A DNA stretch of 64,000 bases from Chryseobacterium sp. YIM B08800. Lineage in GTDB: Bacteria; Bacteroidota; Bacteroidia; Flavobacteriales; Weeksellaceae. The stretch lies in contig NZ_JAPDKN010000025.1 of assembly GCF_026163565.1 (NCBI RefSeq), positions 62,001-126,000 on the forward strand, read 5' to 3'. Below are positions 36,210 through 43,352 of this stretch, piece after piece (the first letter of the stretch is position 1; every line of letters starts with the position of its first letter). Under the pieces are notes generated by a model, which did no database searches, was not told the DNA's origin, and was given only the letters and a program-made list of their open reading frames with translations. A program made the translations under genes and the position numbers.

Positions 36210-36234
36210 AGTGTCACAAATAAATTGTGACACT
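36210..36234 (-). promoter_or_regulatory. intercistronic hairpin between pilin and chaperone genes
   Basis: AGTGTCACAA and TTGTGACACT are exact reverse complements around a 5-nt loop in the 75-bp gap. There is only a weak T-tract, so it more likely acts as a leaky terminator or mRNA-stabilising 3' end that raises pilin over downstream proteins. Confidence 0.65.
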
Positions 36235-36259
36235 ATAATATGCTATAGTTTATAGTTTG

Positions 36260-36781
36260 TTATTTACTAACAATCGTATAAGTTAATTTTGTTGTATAAA
36301 GAGTAGGATCTTGATTAGCAATATAGTTGTTTATGTAAGTATCTCCTCCAGCTCCTTTATATTCAATGTTAATCTTTTTGTTAACTCCACCATTCGTAGA
36401 AGTTACCAAAGTACTTTCGGTTGCAGCTAACTGCACGTTTTGAGAGTATTGAGCTCCATTAACAGCATCTGAACCAGCTGTAGCTGTTAATCTAATAGAG
36501 TTTGTTTGGATACTTTTTCCTCCATTCTGCATTGCAGCGTTTTCACTTTTTACTTTTACCTCAAAGCCTCCTGTACTGTAGATGTTTAAGTGATCTGGGT
36601 TTGTTGATTTTACACCATTTGCATAGTCATCTTTTGTTGCGTATTCTAAGTTAACTTCTTCTTGAGATTTGTTTACTACTAGCGTTTGAATTGGCTTTAA
36701 TTTCACGTTTAATGTTACGTTTTGAGCGCTAGCTGTTGCGAAGGCAAACAATGTTGATGCCGCAAATAAAAATTGTTTCAT
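36260..36781 (-). CDS. pilin-like major subunit
   Basis: 173 residues with a signal peptide ending ASAQ (~19) and no lipobox, so it is not a type V (FimA/Mfa-like) Bacteroidales pilin. The mature part is all-beta: VTLNVKLKPIQTLVVN, VNLEYATKDDYANGVKS, GGFEVKVKSENA, INIEYKGAGGD and C-terminal LYTTKLTYTIVSK with alternating hydrophobics, as in donor-strand-exchanged pilins. It has no Cys residues. First gene of the operon, with a consensus TAnnTTTG promoter box ~50 bp upstream and a hairpin after it, which fits the most abundant subunit. It shares motifs with the C-terminal half of the 34372-35400 product. Confidence 0.65.
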   Translation of the reverse strand: MKQFLFAASTLFAFATASAQNVTLNVKLKPIQTLVVNKSQEEVNLEYATKDDYANGVKSTNPDHLNIYSTGGFEVKVKSENAAMQNGGKSIQTNSIRLTATAGSDAVNGAQYSQNVQLAATESTLVTSTNGGVNKKINIEYKGAGGDTYINNYIANQDPTLYTTKLTYTIVSK

Positions 36782-36832
36782 ATTATCAATCAGTTTTAAT
36801 TAAGATAAGTTGTTATCTATTCTTTTCGGGTG

Positions 36833-36840
36833 CAAAGATA
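36833..36840 (-). promoter_or_regulatory. -7 promoter box of the pilin operon
   Basis: TATCTTTG on the minus strand matches the Bacteroidota TAnnTTTG -7 element exactly, 51 bp upstream of the pilin start. No clear -33 TTG is present at the usual distance, which would fit a promoter needing an activator such as the AraC protein upstream. Confidence 0.6.
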
Positions 36841-37012
36841 TGGCTCATATAGAGATTGGGATTTGTAAAAACTTGCTTATTTTTTGCAAATTTTTACATA
36901 AATGAATTGAAATACAGCATTTTTTGCAAAAAAAAGCCTTGTTGATTAAAGTATTCAATTAAAATAATTAGCTGTAAGTGGCTCTGGGAGCTAATTGTAG
37001 CAAATTTTGCTT

Positions 37013-37245
37013 AAAAAAAAATAAGGTAACTGGGTTCATTGATTTTATTCAATAAATCCAGTTACCATTGAAAACTGATGATGAAAAGTTTATTAATATG
37101 ATGAATGTATCGGTTGAAAAGAATAGATTATTATACTAATAAAAACTTTGTGATTTGGTGTTCTTTTTTTATTTTCTGATATAGATAATTTTTTGTTGTC
37201 TTTAATTATTACTGCAAATCTAGTCAGTATATATACGTAATGCAA
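37013..37245 (-). ncRNA. candidate small RNA upstream of the pilin operon
   Basis: On the minus strand a TTG (37243-37245), 20-bp spacer and TAGATTTG (37215-37222) form a good Bacteroidota promoter. About 150 nt later a strong hairpin with arms GGTAACTGG / CCAGTTACC (37058-37066 / 37025-37033) and an inner ATTGA/TCAAT stem ends in a long T-run. The interval has no credible ORF. A transcript of ~190-200 nt is predicted; whether it is an sRNA or a leader read into the pilin operon cannot be told here. Confidence 0.4.
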
Positions 37246-37274
37246 TTTACTGTGGGTTTGATTTAATAATTTTT

Positions 37275-37306
37275 ACGTAATAATTTATAAATTTTTACGT
37301 AAAAAT
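37275..37306. repeat. paired TTTTTACGTAA sites, 22 bp apart
   Basis: ACGTAA occurs at 37275 and 37297, again 22 bp apart, each preceded by ATTTTT or TTTTT. The second site is a 16-bp perfect palindrome ATTTTTACGTAAAAAT (37291-37306). A further TACGTAA is at 37234. These may be regulator sites upstream of the small-RNA promoter and pilin operon. Confidence 0.5.
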
Positions 37307-37367
37307 TTATTTTAAATATTTGATTATTAATTACTTGTATTTTTCTTGTTAAGAATTGTACATAGAC

Positions 37368-37392
37368 AAAAAATGCCCTTGAAAATAGGGCA
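37368..37392 (-). terminator. terminator of the AraC regulator gene
   Basis: On the minus strand GCCCT and AGGGC form a stem around a 7-nt loop followed by ATTTTTTG, 45 bp after the stop codon. Confidence 0.75.
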
Positions 37393-37435
37393 ATATTTGG
37401 TGCGAAAATAAAATAATCGGGAGTTTTTAGGAAAT

Positions 37436-38281
37436 TTAACCAATTAATTCTCTCATATCGGATGGTCTTTTTCCGCTGTGTTTTTTTACAAAATTAGTAA
37501 AGTTAGCTTCATCTTTAAATCCTAAGTCGAATGCAATTTCAGATAGAGTCTTGGGAGAAAACTTAATAGCCTTTTCACACTCGAATCTAACTTTTTCAAT
37601 AATCATTTGCTTGGCAGATTTACCATAAACAAATTCTGTCATATCAGTTAGCTTTCGGCTAGAAACTCTTAATTCGTCTGCATAATGAGAAACTTTTTTT
37701 TCAATCTTATAATCTCTGTGAAGAATTACCGTAAAACGGTTGACTAAACTTACCGATTCCAAATGTTCTTTTGGGTCGTTTTTATGATCAATATGCAGAT
37801 GGGCATCAAGTATTAAACTTTCAATGGCATTATGTGCTGCAGAAAAATAGATGTCTTTTTCATCAATAGCAGAAAATCTTTTAAGCCTTTCTATTAAGAT
37901 GATTTTGTTGTAATCATTATTGCCAAAATATGGAGCAACAAAAATGTGAGATTTACTGTTGAAAAAAATGCCAGAATTAAGATATATACTGTCTTTTGAT
38001 GTTTTGTCGAAAAATTCTTTAGTAAAAACAATCGCATAAATTTCTTTACCCAGTGCATTACCAAATTCTACTTTCTTTTGAGGACCAATAAAAACAGAAT
38101 TTCCACCAGGAATATGATAAGGCTTATGCTCAACGGTGATGGTGAGATCTTCGGCAACCAAATAGATTGCAAAATATTCTAAAGTGTTAAATTTTCTTGA
38201 AAAATTATTGCGTTCTATTATGTCAGAAACGAGATTAATGCTGAAGCCGTTTTGTTTTAATTCATCGGATACTTGATACAT
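37436..38281 (-). CDS. AraC-family regulator upstream of the pilus-like operon
   Basis: 281 residues from the ATG at 38281. A longer frame using TTG at 38320 is rejected because that codon overlaps a perfect -7 box (38318-38325). The N-terminal ~170 residues look like a cupin-type sensor (HKPYHIPGGNSVFIGPQ). The C-terminal ~100 residues hold two helix-turn-helices: VSHYADELRVSSRKLTDM and SLSEIAFDLGFKDEANFTNF-like with the family end HSGKRPSDMREL. It is transcribed toward the pilin operon but separated from it by a terminator and ~650 bp. Control of that operon is plausible from position only. Confidence 0.88.
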   Translation of the reverse strand: MYQVSDELKQNGFSINLVSDIIERNNFSRKFNTLEYFAIYLVAEDLTITVEHKPYHIPGGNSVFIGPQKKVEFGNALGKEIYAIVFTKEFFDKTSKDSIYLNSGIFFNSKSHIFVAPYFGNNDYNKIILIERLKRFSAIDEKDIYFSAAHNAIESLILDAHLHIDHKNDPKEHLESVSLVNRFTVILHRDYKIEKKVSHYADELRVSSRKLTDMTEFVYGKSAKQMIIEKVRFECEKAIKFSPKTLSEIAFDLGFKDEANFTNFVKKHSGKRPSDMRELIG

Positions 38282-38317
38282 TTTTGAAGTTTGTGTTTTG
38301 AGAATGGTTATATTCTT

Positions 38318-38325
38318 CAAAAATA
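38318..38325 (-). promoter_or_regulatory. -7 promoter box of the AraC regulator gene
   Basis: TATTTTTG on the minus strand matches TAnnTTTG, 37 bp upstream of the ATG at 38281. It supports the shorter start. Confidence 0.6.
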
Positions 38326-38755
38326 GGCATTAATTGACGATAATTGTTACTTTATTTTAAGGTTTTGTTGTAATTTTTCAAGAAATGTTATAATGAGGTT
38401 TGATTATGCTATTTTTGTTTTGTTAAAAAATCGATTTATGCTGATTTAATCATATACATTACTATTCTCAATCTTTTAATTTCTTTACTGTTTATCGTCT
38501 TTCTTTATTCAAAATATTATATTATAAAGGATGATATGGTAATAAATTGGAAAATAAGTACAGAGAAATATGTAATTTTTGATGAAAATTGATTTTACAC
38601 TTAAAATATTATCCGAAACAGCAGAATGACCTATTAAATTCATAATCAACGTATTTTTAAAATATCTACTTATGTTTTTCAGGTTTTGATATTATATTTT
38701 AGATTCTACATATCAAAAAATGCCTCTACAATTAGGCTGGAATGGTCTGAAACCA
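38326..38755. other. AT-rich intergenic region
   Basis: About 430 bp between the AraC promoter and the histone-like gene promoter. No ORF above background, tRNA or terminator is apparent. Confidence 0.45.
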
Positions 38756-38763
38756 TATATTTG
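38756..38763 (+). promoter_or_regulatory. -7 promoter box of the histone-like gene
   Basis: TATATTTG matches the TAnnTTTG consensus exactly, 20 bp upstream of the ATG, giving a very short leader. Confidence 0.7.
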
Positions 38764-38783
38764 CACCCTAAATTTTTATAGAC

Positions 38784-38960
38784 ATGAAAGAACTTATCGA
38801 AAAAATCAACGCAGAATTTGAAGCGTTCACAACTGAAGCTAACCAACAAGTTGAAAAAGGTAACAAAGCAGCTGGAACTAGAGCTCGTAAAGCAGCTCTT
38901 GAACTAAGCAAATTGTTCAAAGACTTCAGAAAAGTTTCTGTTGAAGAATCTAAAAAATAA
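38784..38960 (+). CDS. small histone H1-like DNA-binding protein
   Basis: 58 residues. It begins KELIEKINAEFEAFTTEAN and ends LFKDFRKVSVEESKK; the centre GNKAAGTRARKAALELSK is Lys/Arg/Ala-rich. This is the compact histone H1/Hc1-like protein common in Flavobacteriia, thought to bind DNA and shape the nucleoid. The gene has a consensus promoter box 20 bp upstream and a strong terminator right after the stop, so it is a single-gene unit, probably highly expressed. Confidence 0.88.
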   Translation: MKELIEKINAEFEAFTTEANQQVEKGNKAAGTRARKAALELSKLFKDFRKVSVEESKK

Positions 38961-38962
38961 AA

Positions 38963-38997
38963 AATAAGCCGGCTGATTCAGTCGGCTTATTTTTTTA
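38963..38997 (+). terminator. Rho-independent terminator of the histone-like gene
   Basis: AATAAGCCG pairs with CGGCTTATT, with CTG/CAG pairing inside the loop, followed by a run of T. It also lies just before the convergent AraC stop at 39006. Confidence 0.9.
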
Positions 38998-39005
38998 GGC
39001 TAAAA

Positions 39006-39812
39006 TTATATATTCTTACTTACTTTTGGCTTCGTATTCATTATCGCCAGATATGATGATGTAAATGCTGAAAGACTTTTGTACCCCACTTTATAAGCAA
39101 CCTCGCTTAATGTAAACTGATGGGAGTTAATCAATTCTATACTTTTCAAGATTTTAATCAGCTGTGCGTATTTCTTTATGCTTATTCCGGTTTCTTGTTT
39201 GAAAATACGCTGAAGACTTCTTACAGAAAGATTTGCAGTTTCTGCTAATTCTTCAACACTGTAATCGTTTTTGAAATTTAAATTAATAAATTGGCAGACT
39301 TCAAGTAATCTTAAATCCGAAGGCAACGGAATTTGTAAAGCCGTATTTTCTTTGCAAAAATTGGGAAGGCTGATTAATAATGCATTCATGAAAGCTTCCT
39401 GTTCATGGTTTTCAGCAGTTTCTTTATTCCATTTTTTAGCATAAAAAATCATTTCTTTTAAAATCGGAGGTGCAGGAAAAACATGTGTTGTCTTGTAAAA
39501 TTGTTTTTCCGGTATATTTTTAAATAAACTTACCATCAATTTTACAGTTTCTGCTTCTGAAGTTATTTTATGTTTTTGCAATGACGGGATCCAGATGACA
39601 TGATTTTGCGGAACAAGATATACTTTATTGTCAATGTGAAAATATTGATAGCCTTCTTTCACAAAAGTAAGTTGTGCTCTCTGGTGAAGATGCTCGTCAT
39701 CGTCATGTAGCCAATTTTCTTCGTACCAAATGTAAGCATCTTTCTGAATGGAATCATCCAAAAATCCGTTTTCATTTTCGATGAGACTACATTTTGAATT
39801 GGCGTTTTGCAT
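39006..39812 (-). CDS. AraC-family regulator, divergent from the flavodoxin-RidA gene
   Basis: 268 residues. N-terminal cupin-like sensor (HLHQRAQLTFVKEGYQYFHI, LVPQNHVIWIPSLQKHKI) and C-terminal AraC DNA-binding domain: YSVEELAETANLSVRSLQRIFKQE with a second helix pair FTLSEVAYKVGYKSLSAFTS. The layout (cupin with H..R..Q and an IP..K.H motif) is that of AraC proteins which often sense small molecules and control the neighbouring redox gene. It is divergently transcribed from 39876-41018 with facing promoters in a 63-bp gap, so regulation of that gene is likely. Confidence 0.88.
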   Translation of the reverse strand: MQNANSKCSLIENENGFLDDSIQKDAYIWYEENWLHDDDEHLHQRAQLTFVKEGYQYFHIDNKVYLVPQNHVIWIPSLQKHKITSEAETVKLMVSLFKNIPEKQFYKTTHVFPAPPILKEMIFYAKKWNKETAENHEQEAFMNALLISLPNFCKENTALQIPLPSDLRLLEVCQFINLNFKNDYSVEELAETANLSVRSLQRIFKQETGISIKKYAQLIKILKSIELINSHQFTLSEVAYKVGYKSLSAFTSSYLAIMNTKPKVSKNI

Positions 39813-39823
39813 AAAATTTTTGG

Positions 39824-39831
39824 CAAAATTA
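39824..39831 (-). promoter_or_regulatory. -7 promoter box of the AraC gene
   Basis: TAATTTTG on the minus strand matches TAnnTTTG, 11 bp upstream of the ATG, implying an almost leaderless transcript. Confidence 0.5.
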
Positions 39832-39847
39832 ATAAAAATGACAGCAT

Positions 39848-39855
39848 TAAATTTG
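39848..39855 (+). promoter_or_regulatory. -7 promoter box of the flavodoxin-RidA gene
   Basis: TAAATTTG matches TAnnTTTG, 20 bp upstream of the ATG and only 16 bp from the divergent AraC box, so one bound regulator could affect both. Confidence 0.55.
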
Positions 39856-39875
39856 CATTATCATAAATAATTTAC

Positions 39876-41018
39876 ATGAAAACACTCAATAGATTTTTAG
39901 CAGTTTTTATTTTAACAATAATTTCAAATGCAATGATGGCTCAAAATAACAAAACAAAAGTATTGGTACTGATCCATTCTGATAATGGCGGAACTTACGA
40001 ATTGGCAAAACAGATCTCAAAAGGAATTGAAGCTAATGGAAATGTTCAAAGTATTATTAAACAGGTAAAATCATCCAATCATCCAAGTTTAAAAGATATT
40101 CCGGTGGCTTCTGTGGAGGAATTAAGTTCTTATGACGGAATTGCTTTTGGTTCACCCGTTTATTTTGGAAATATCAGTACAGGAATGAGTGAGTTTCTTT
40201 CTAAAACTGTCAATTTATGGACCAATCATGCATTGGAAGGAATGCCTGCAACAGTTTTTATGTCGGCTGGAAGCGGAGCTGGAAATGAATTGGCAGTTCA
40301 GGCTTTTTGGAACAGTCTTTCCGTTCACGGAATGGTTTTAGTGTCAAACGGAATTCGAGGTGTTGAGAAAATAGATAAAAATATTCCGCAAGGAAATACG
40401 GTTTTGGGTGTCACAAGTCTGGCTTCTGTAAAAAATGTAGACAGACCAAGTTCTGATGAAAAGCAAATTGCTTTTGAACAAGGGAAAAACTTTGCAAAAA
40501 TTGTATTTGCTTTGAAAGGAACTTTTAACAAAAATTCTGAAATTAAAATTTCACAAAACAAAAGCATTGAAAAGGTTTTAGCCGAGAAAAATATTGTTCT
40601 TCCCAATGTTCCGAAGCCTGCCGGAAATTATCAGCCTTTTGTAAGATCTGGAAATCTGGTTTTCATCAATCAGGTGGCTCTGAAAGATGGAAAAATTTTG
40701 CATCCCGGAAAATTGGGTGTTTCTGTAGATGAAAATCAGGTAAAAGAAGCGACTAAACAAACAATGCTGAATGTTTTGGCAGTACTAAAAGATGCTGTTG
40801 ATGGTGATTTAGATAAAGTAAAAAGGATAGTGCAACTTACCGGAATTTTCAACACAAAAGATGATTATACTAAACATGCAGATTTGATGAATGTTGCTTC
40901 AGATCTTGCGGTAGAAGTTTTTGGTGAAAAAGGAAAACATGCAAGAGCTACATTTGGAGCTTCTTCTGTTCCTGTAAATTCTTCTGTAGAAATTCAGGCA
41001 ATTTTTGAAGTAGAATAG
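39876..41018 (+). CDS. exported flavodoxin-fold / RidA fusion protein
   Basis: 380 residues. A signal peptide (residues 1-23, ending MAQ) precedes a flavodoxin/WrbA-like domain (~28-205: VLVLIHSDNGGTYELAKQI, YDGIAFGSPVYFGNISTGM, ATVFMSAGSGAGNELAVQAFW). A linker leads to a full RidA/YjgF/YER057c domain (~240-380: YQPFVRSGNLVFINQVALKDGK, VLKDAVDGDLDKVKRIVQLTGIFN, ARATFGASSVPVNSSVEIQAIFEV), with the family Arg kept in HARATFGA. WrbA-like proteins reduce quinones; RidA hydrolyses reactive enamines/imines. The fusion and predicted export are unusual. The divergent AraC gene probably controls it. Confidence 0.82.
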   Translation: MKTLNRFLAVFILTIISNAMMAQNNKTKVLVLIHSDNGGTYELAKQISKGIEANGNVQSIIKQVKSSNHPSLKDIPVASVEELSSYDGIAFGSPVYFGNISTGMSEFLSKTVNLWTNHALEGMPATVFMSAGSGAGNELAVQAFWNSLSVHGMVLVSNGIRGVEKIDKNIPQGNTVLGVTSLASVKNVDRPSSDEKQIAFEQGKNFAKIVFALKGTFNKNSEIKISQNKSIEKVLAEKNIVLPNVPKPAGNYQPFVRSGNLVFINQVALKDGKILHPGKLGVSVDENQVKEATKQTMLNVLAVLKDAVDGDLDKVKRIVQLTGIFNTKDDYTKHADLMNVASDLAVEVFGEKGKHARATFGASSVPVNSSVEIQAIFEVE

Positions 41019-41080
41019 TTTTAAAATATCGTTAAAGAAATTTAAATATTCACAAATAATATTAAATATATCAAACCTTG

Positions 41081-41112
41081 TTGAAATGTATTCTCATTTG
41101 AATATATATTTG
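41081..41112 (+). promoter_or_regulatory. promoter of the 41143 gene pair
   Basis: TTG (41081-41083), a 21-bp spacer and a perfect TATATTTG box (41105-41112). The predicted start of transcription falls inside the hairpin at 41112-41137. Confidence 0.55.
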
Positions 41113-41142
41113 TTCCGCTAATAAACCATAGCGGAACTTTTT
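41112..41142 (+). terminator. hairpin plus T-run abutting the next start codon
   Basis: GTTCCGCTA and TAGCGGAAC pair around an 8-nt loop, followed by TTTTT that touches the ATG at 41143. It looks like the terminator of the flavodoxin-RidA gene placed directly against the next gene. Confidence 0.75.
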
Positions 41143-42291
41143 ATGAAACACATTTCTTTTTTATTTGTTTTATTATCTGCATTTTTCTCAGCACAAAAAT
41201 TACAGGTTGTAGATGCCGAAAACGGAAAACCAATTGCCAATGCCAGAATTATTTTATCAGATCAATTGGTTTATACTAATGAAGACGGTTTTGCTTCCGT
41301 TTCTAATGATTCTAAAAATTTTGAAATTTCAGCTTCGGGTTTTAAGAAAGAAAAATTTAAGAATTTCAATTCGGTCATTAAACTTAAACCTGCTTTTAAA
41401 GAGATTGAAGAAGTGAAAATTATTGCCGTAGATATTAAAAAGCTTTTTGAAGATGTTTTTAAAAATTATCACAAAAGATATTATGATGAACCGTCTGTTT
41501 ACGATGTAGTGATGAAGCAGAAATTTTTTGATAATAAAAAACTGTACTTTATGGCTATTTCGGAAGCTAAATTTTGGAGTAAAAGTAATATGTATAATTT
41601 CAGAGATGGTTTTGATAAAAAATACGATGATATTCTTCAGTTGCAGCTTAATAATGTAAAATACCTAAAAAGAAATAATACCGACAGCGTATTCTTTGCC
41701 CAAACCGATGAAGTAAATCACGATAATATGGGGATTTATTTCTTTAATTATGAGCTAAACAGGAATATCCGAAATATTAAATTTCACAATTCGAAGTATT
41801 CCGGAACATTAATTTCAGAAGAAGACGGTGAGCAATTCATTAGTTTTAAAATTAAGACAGAAAGGGGAACTAATATTGAGGGTAATATTAAGTATAATAA
41901 AGCCGATAAAGTGATTACTTTTTTTGAAGCTAATTATTCTATGGATGATCTACCGACTGAGAAGAAGGTTTCAACGGATGGAAGAGAGTTTAATTATAAG
42001 TACGGACAAGCCACTTTAACCTACGATTTTTACAAAAAAGACGGAGTATATGTTCCTGCATTGAGCAAATTTGAAAGTGATAATTACGTGATGTTTTACA
42101 AAGATGAAACGCATGTGAAAAGATCAATTCGGGAAGTTGTTTACAATACATTCGCAAAATCAGACAAAAAAGGTTTAGATCCAAAAGTTGATTTTAACAA
42201 AAATATTTGGCTCAACATACCTGTAAAAGATGACAAAGAATCTACTGTTTTGCTTTCTGAAGAAGAGCAGGAATTTATCAATAAGAAATAA
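41143..42291 (+). CDS. secreted protein with carboxypeptidase-regulatory-like domain, function unknown
   Basis: 382 residues with a signal peptide ending FSAQ (~18). Residues ~19-85 form a CarboxypepD_reg-like beta-sandwich (LQVVDAENGKPIANARIIL, GFASVSNDSKNFEIS, FKKEKF). The rest is a beta-rich body common to flavobacterial secreted proteins (EVKIIAVDIKKLFEDVFKNYH, KFYDEPSVYDVVMKQKF-like, TLTYDFYKKDGVYVPALSKFE). No catalytic motif is recognised. It is followed after 6 bp by a GLPGLI protein, so both are probably one transcript. Such pairs are frequent in Chryseobacterium and relatives; their job is not established. Confidence 0.7.
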   Translation: MKHISFLFVLLSAFFSAQKLQVVDAENGKPIANARIILSDQLVYTNEDGFASVSNDSKNFEISASGFKKEKFKNFNSVIKLKPAFKEIEEVKIIAVDIKKLFEDVFKNYHKRYYDEPSVYDVVMKQKFFDNKKLYFMAISEAKFWSKSNMYNFRDGFDKKYDDILQLQLNNVKYLKRNNTDSVFFAQTDEVNHDNMGIYFFNYELNRNIRNIKFHNSKYSGTLISEEDGEQFISFKIKTERGTNIEGNIKYNKADKVITFFEANYSMDDLPTEKKVSTDGREFNYKYGQATLTYDFYKKDGVYVPALSKFESDNYVMFYKDETHVKRSIREVVYNTFAKSDKKGLDPKVDFNKNIWLNIPVKDDKESTVLLSEEEQEFINKK

Positions 42292-42297
42292 TTTACC

Positions 42298-43131
42298 ATG
42301 AAAAATATACTTTTAACAACAGTTTTTCTGGCTTGTTTTGCCGGAAAAGCGCAGACTCACCGTTTTATTTATGATGTAGAATACAAAAAAGATTCTACAC
42401 AAAATGTCACCACTAAAGAAAATTATCATCTCGATATTGAGCCTAAAATCGTAAAATATTATCCACGTGATTTCTATATTGGTGATTCTTTAGTGACAAA
42501 CAATCTTCCCATTACGGATGGTTCAAAATTTAATACGTCGCATATTATTACTCACAAATCTGGTTCTACAGACTATGATTATTATGACGTTTTGGAAAAT
42601 GTTGTTTTGAAACTTTCATCTAAGAACACCCAAAACTGGAAGCTTACTAATGAAAAAAAGAAAGTGAAAGATTTGAATATGCAAAAAGCGACAACAAATT
42701 GGGGTGGAAGAAACTGGACGGCGTGGTTTACCACAGATATTCCTTTCCAGGAAGGCCCTTACAAATTTCATGGACTTCCCGGTTTAATAACAGAATTGTA
42801 CGATGATAAAAACAATTACAAATTTGAATTGGTAAAAACTCAGAAGATCGCTGATCCTAAAGGAAATATGTACATCGATTATATGTTGGGAAGCAGTGTT
42901 GCTGTAGATGATACAAAGTATAAAGATTCTAAGTTGAAATATTACGATTCGCCCGTTAATTATCTAAGAAATGCAACACAACAAACCCGTTCAAATGAAG
43001 AGTTTTTTCTAAACGATGGAACTAAGGTCGGACAAAACAATTCTCGTGAAGTCAATGAAAGATTAAAGGAAAAAATCAGAAAATATAATAATCCGATAGA
43101 ATTAGATAAGGCGATAAAATATTCATTGTAA
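42298..43131 (+). CDS. GLPGLI family secreted protein
   Basis: 277 residues with a signal peptide ending KAQ (~19). The family-defining motif GLPGLI is at residues 159-164 in the sequence PYKFHGLPGLITELYDD. Conserved flanks include FIYDVEYKKDS near the N-terminus and TTDIPFQEGPYKF before the motif. The family is nearly confined to Bacteroidota and has no known biochemical role. It follows the carboxypeptidase-regulatory-like gene by 6 bp. The C-terminus (NNPIELDKAIKYSL) is also of the family type, so the gene is full length. Confidence 0.92.
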   Translation: MKNILLTTVFLACFAGKAQTHRFIYDVEYKKDSTQNVTTKENYHLDIEPKIVKYYPRDFYIGDSLVTNNLPITDGSKFNTSHIITHKSGSTDYDYYDVLENVVLKLSSKNTQNWKLTNEKKKVKDLNMQKATTNWGGRNWTAWFTTDIPFQEGPYKFHGLPGLITELYDDKNNYKFELVKTQKIADPKGNMYIDYMLGSSVAVDDTKYKDSKLKYYDSPVNYLRNATQQTRSNEEFFLNDGTKVGQNNSREVNERLKEKIRKYNNPIELDKAIKYSL

Positions 43132-43166
43132 ATTAGAAATTAGAAATTAGAAATTAGAAATTAGAA
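43132..43166. repeat. five tandem copies of a 7-bp repeat
   Basis: ATTAGAA is repeated five times without interruption directly after the GLPGLI stop codon. Slippage may change copy number. The remaining ~165 bp to the next gene hold only low-complexity phrases such as ATCTGTGTGATCTGTG. Confidence 0.85.
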
Positions 43167-43352
43167 TTTTTTGCCCTAAATTCTAAGAATGGAACTTGTA
43201 ATTTTAGATCTGTGCAAATCTGTGTGATCTGTGTGAGAAAAGATCATTTCCCCTAATCATGAAGGTTTGCATAGATTTTTTATTTTTAATAGAGGATGTA
43301 AGAATTTTAATTTTCGTTAAATAGCTTTATCTTTATGCCAATCAATAAAAGT

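Noticed and set aside
36260..36781. Pilin as a type V (FimA/Mfa1-like) subunit
   Set aside because: It has a simple signal peptide ending ASAQ, with no lipobox Cys and no Cys at all, and sits with a PapD-like chaperone, unlike type V pili.
38282..38320. TTG start of the AraC gene at 38320
   Set aside because: It overlaps a perfect -7 promoter box, so transcription would begin downstream of it; ATG at 38281 is used.
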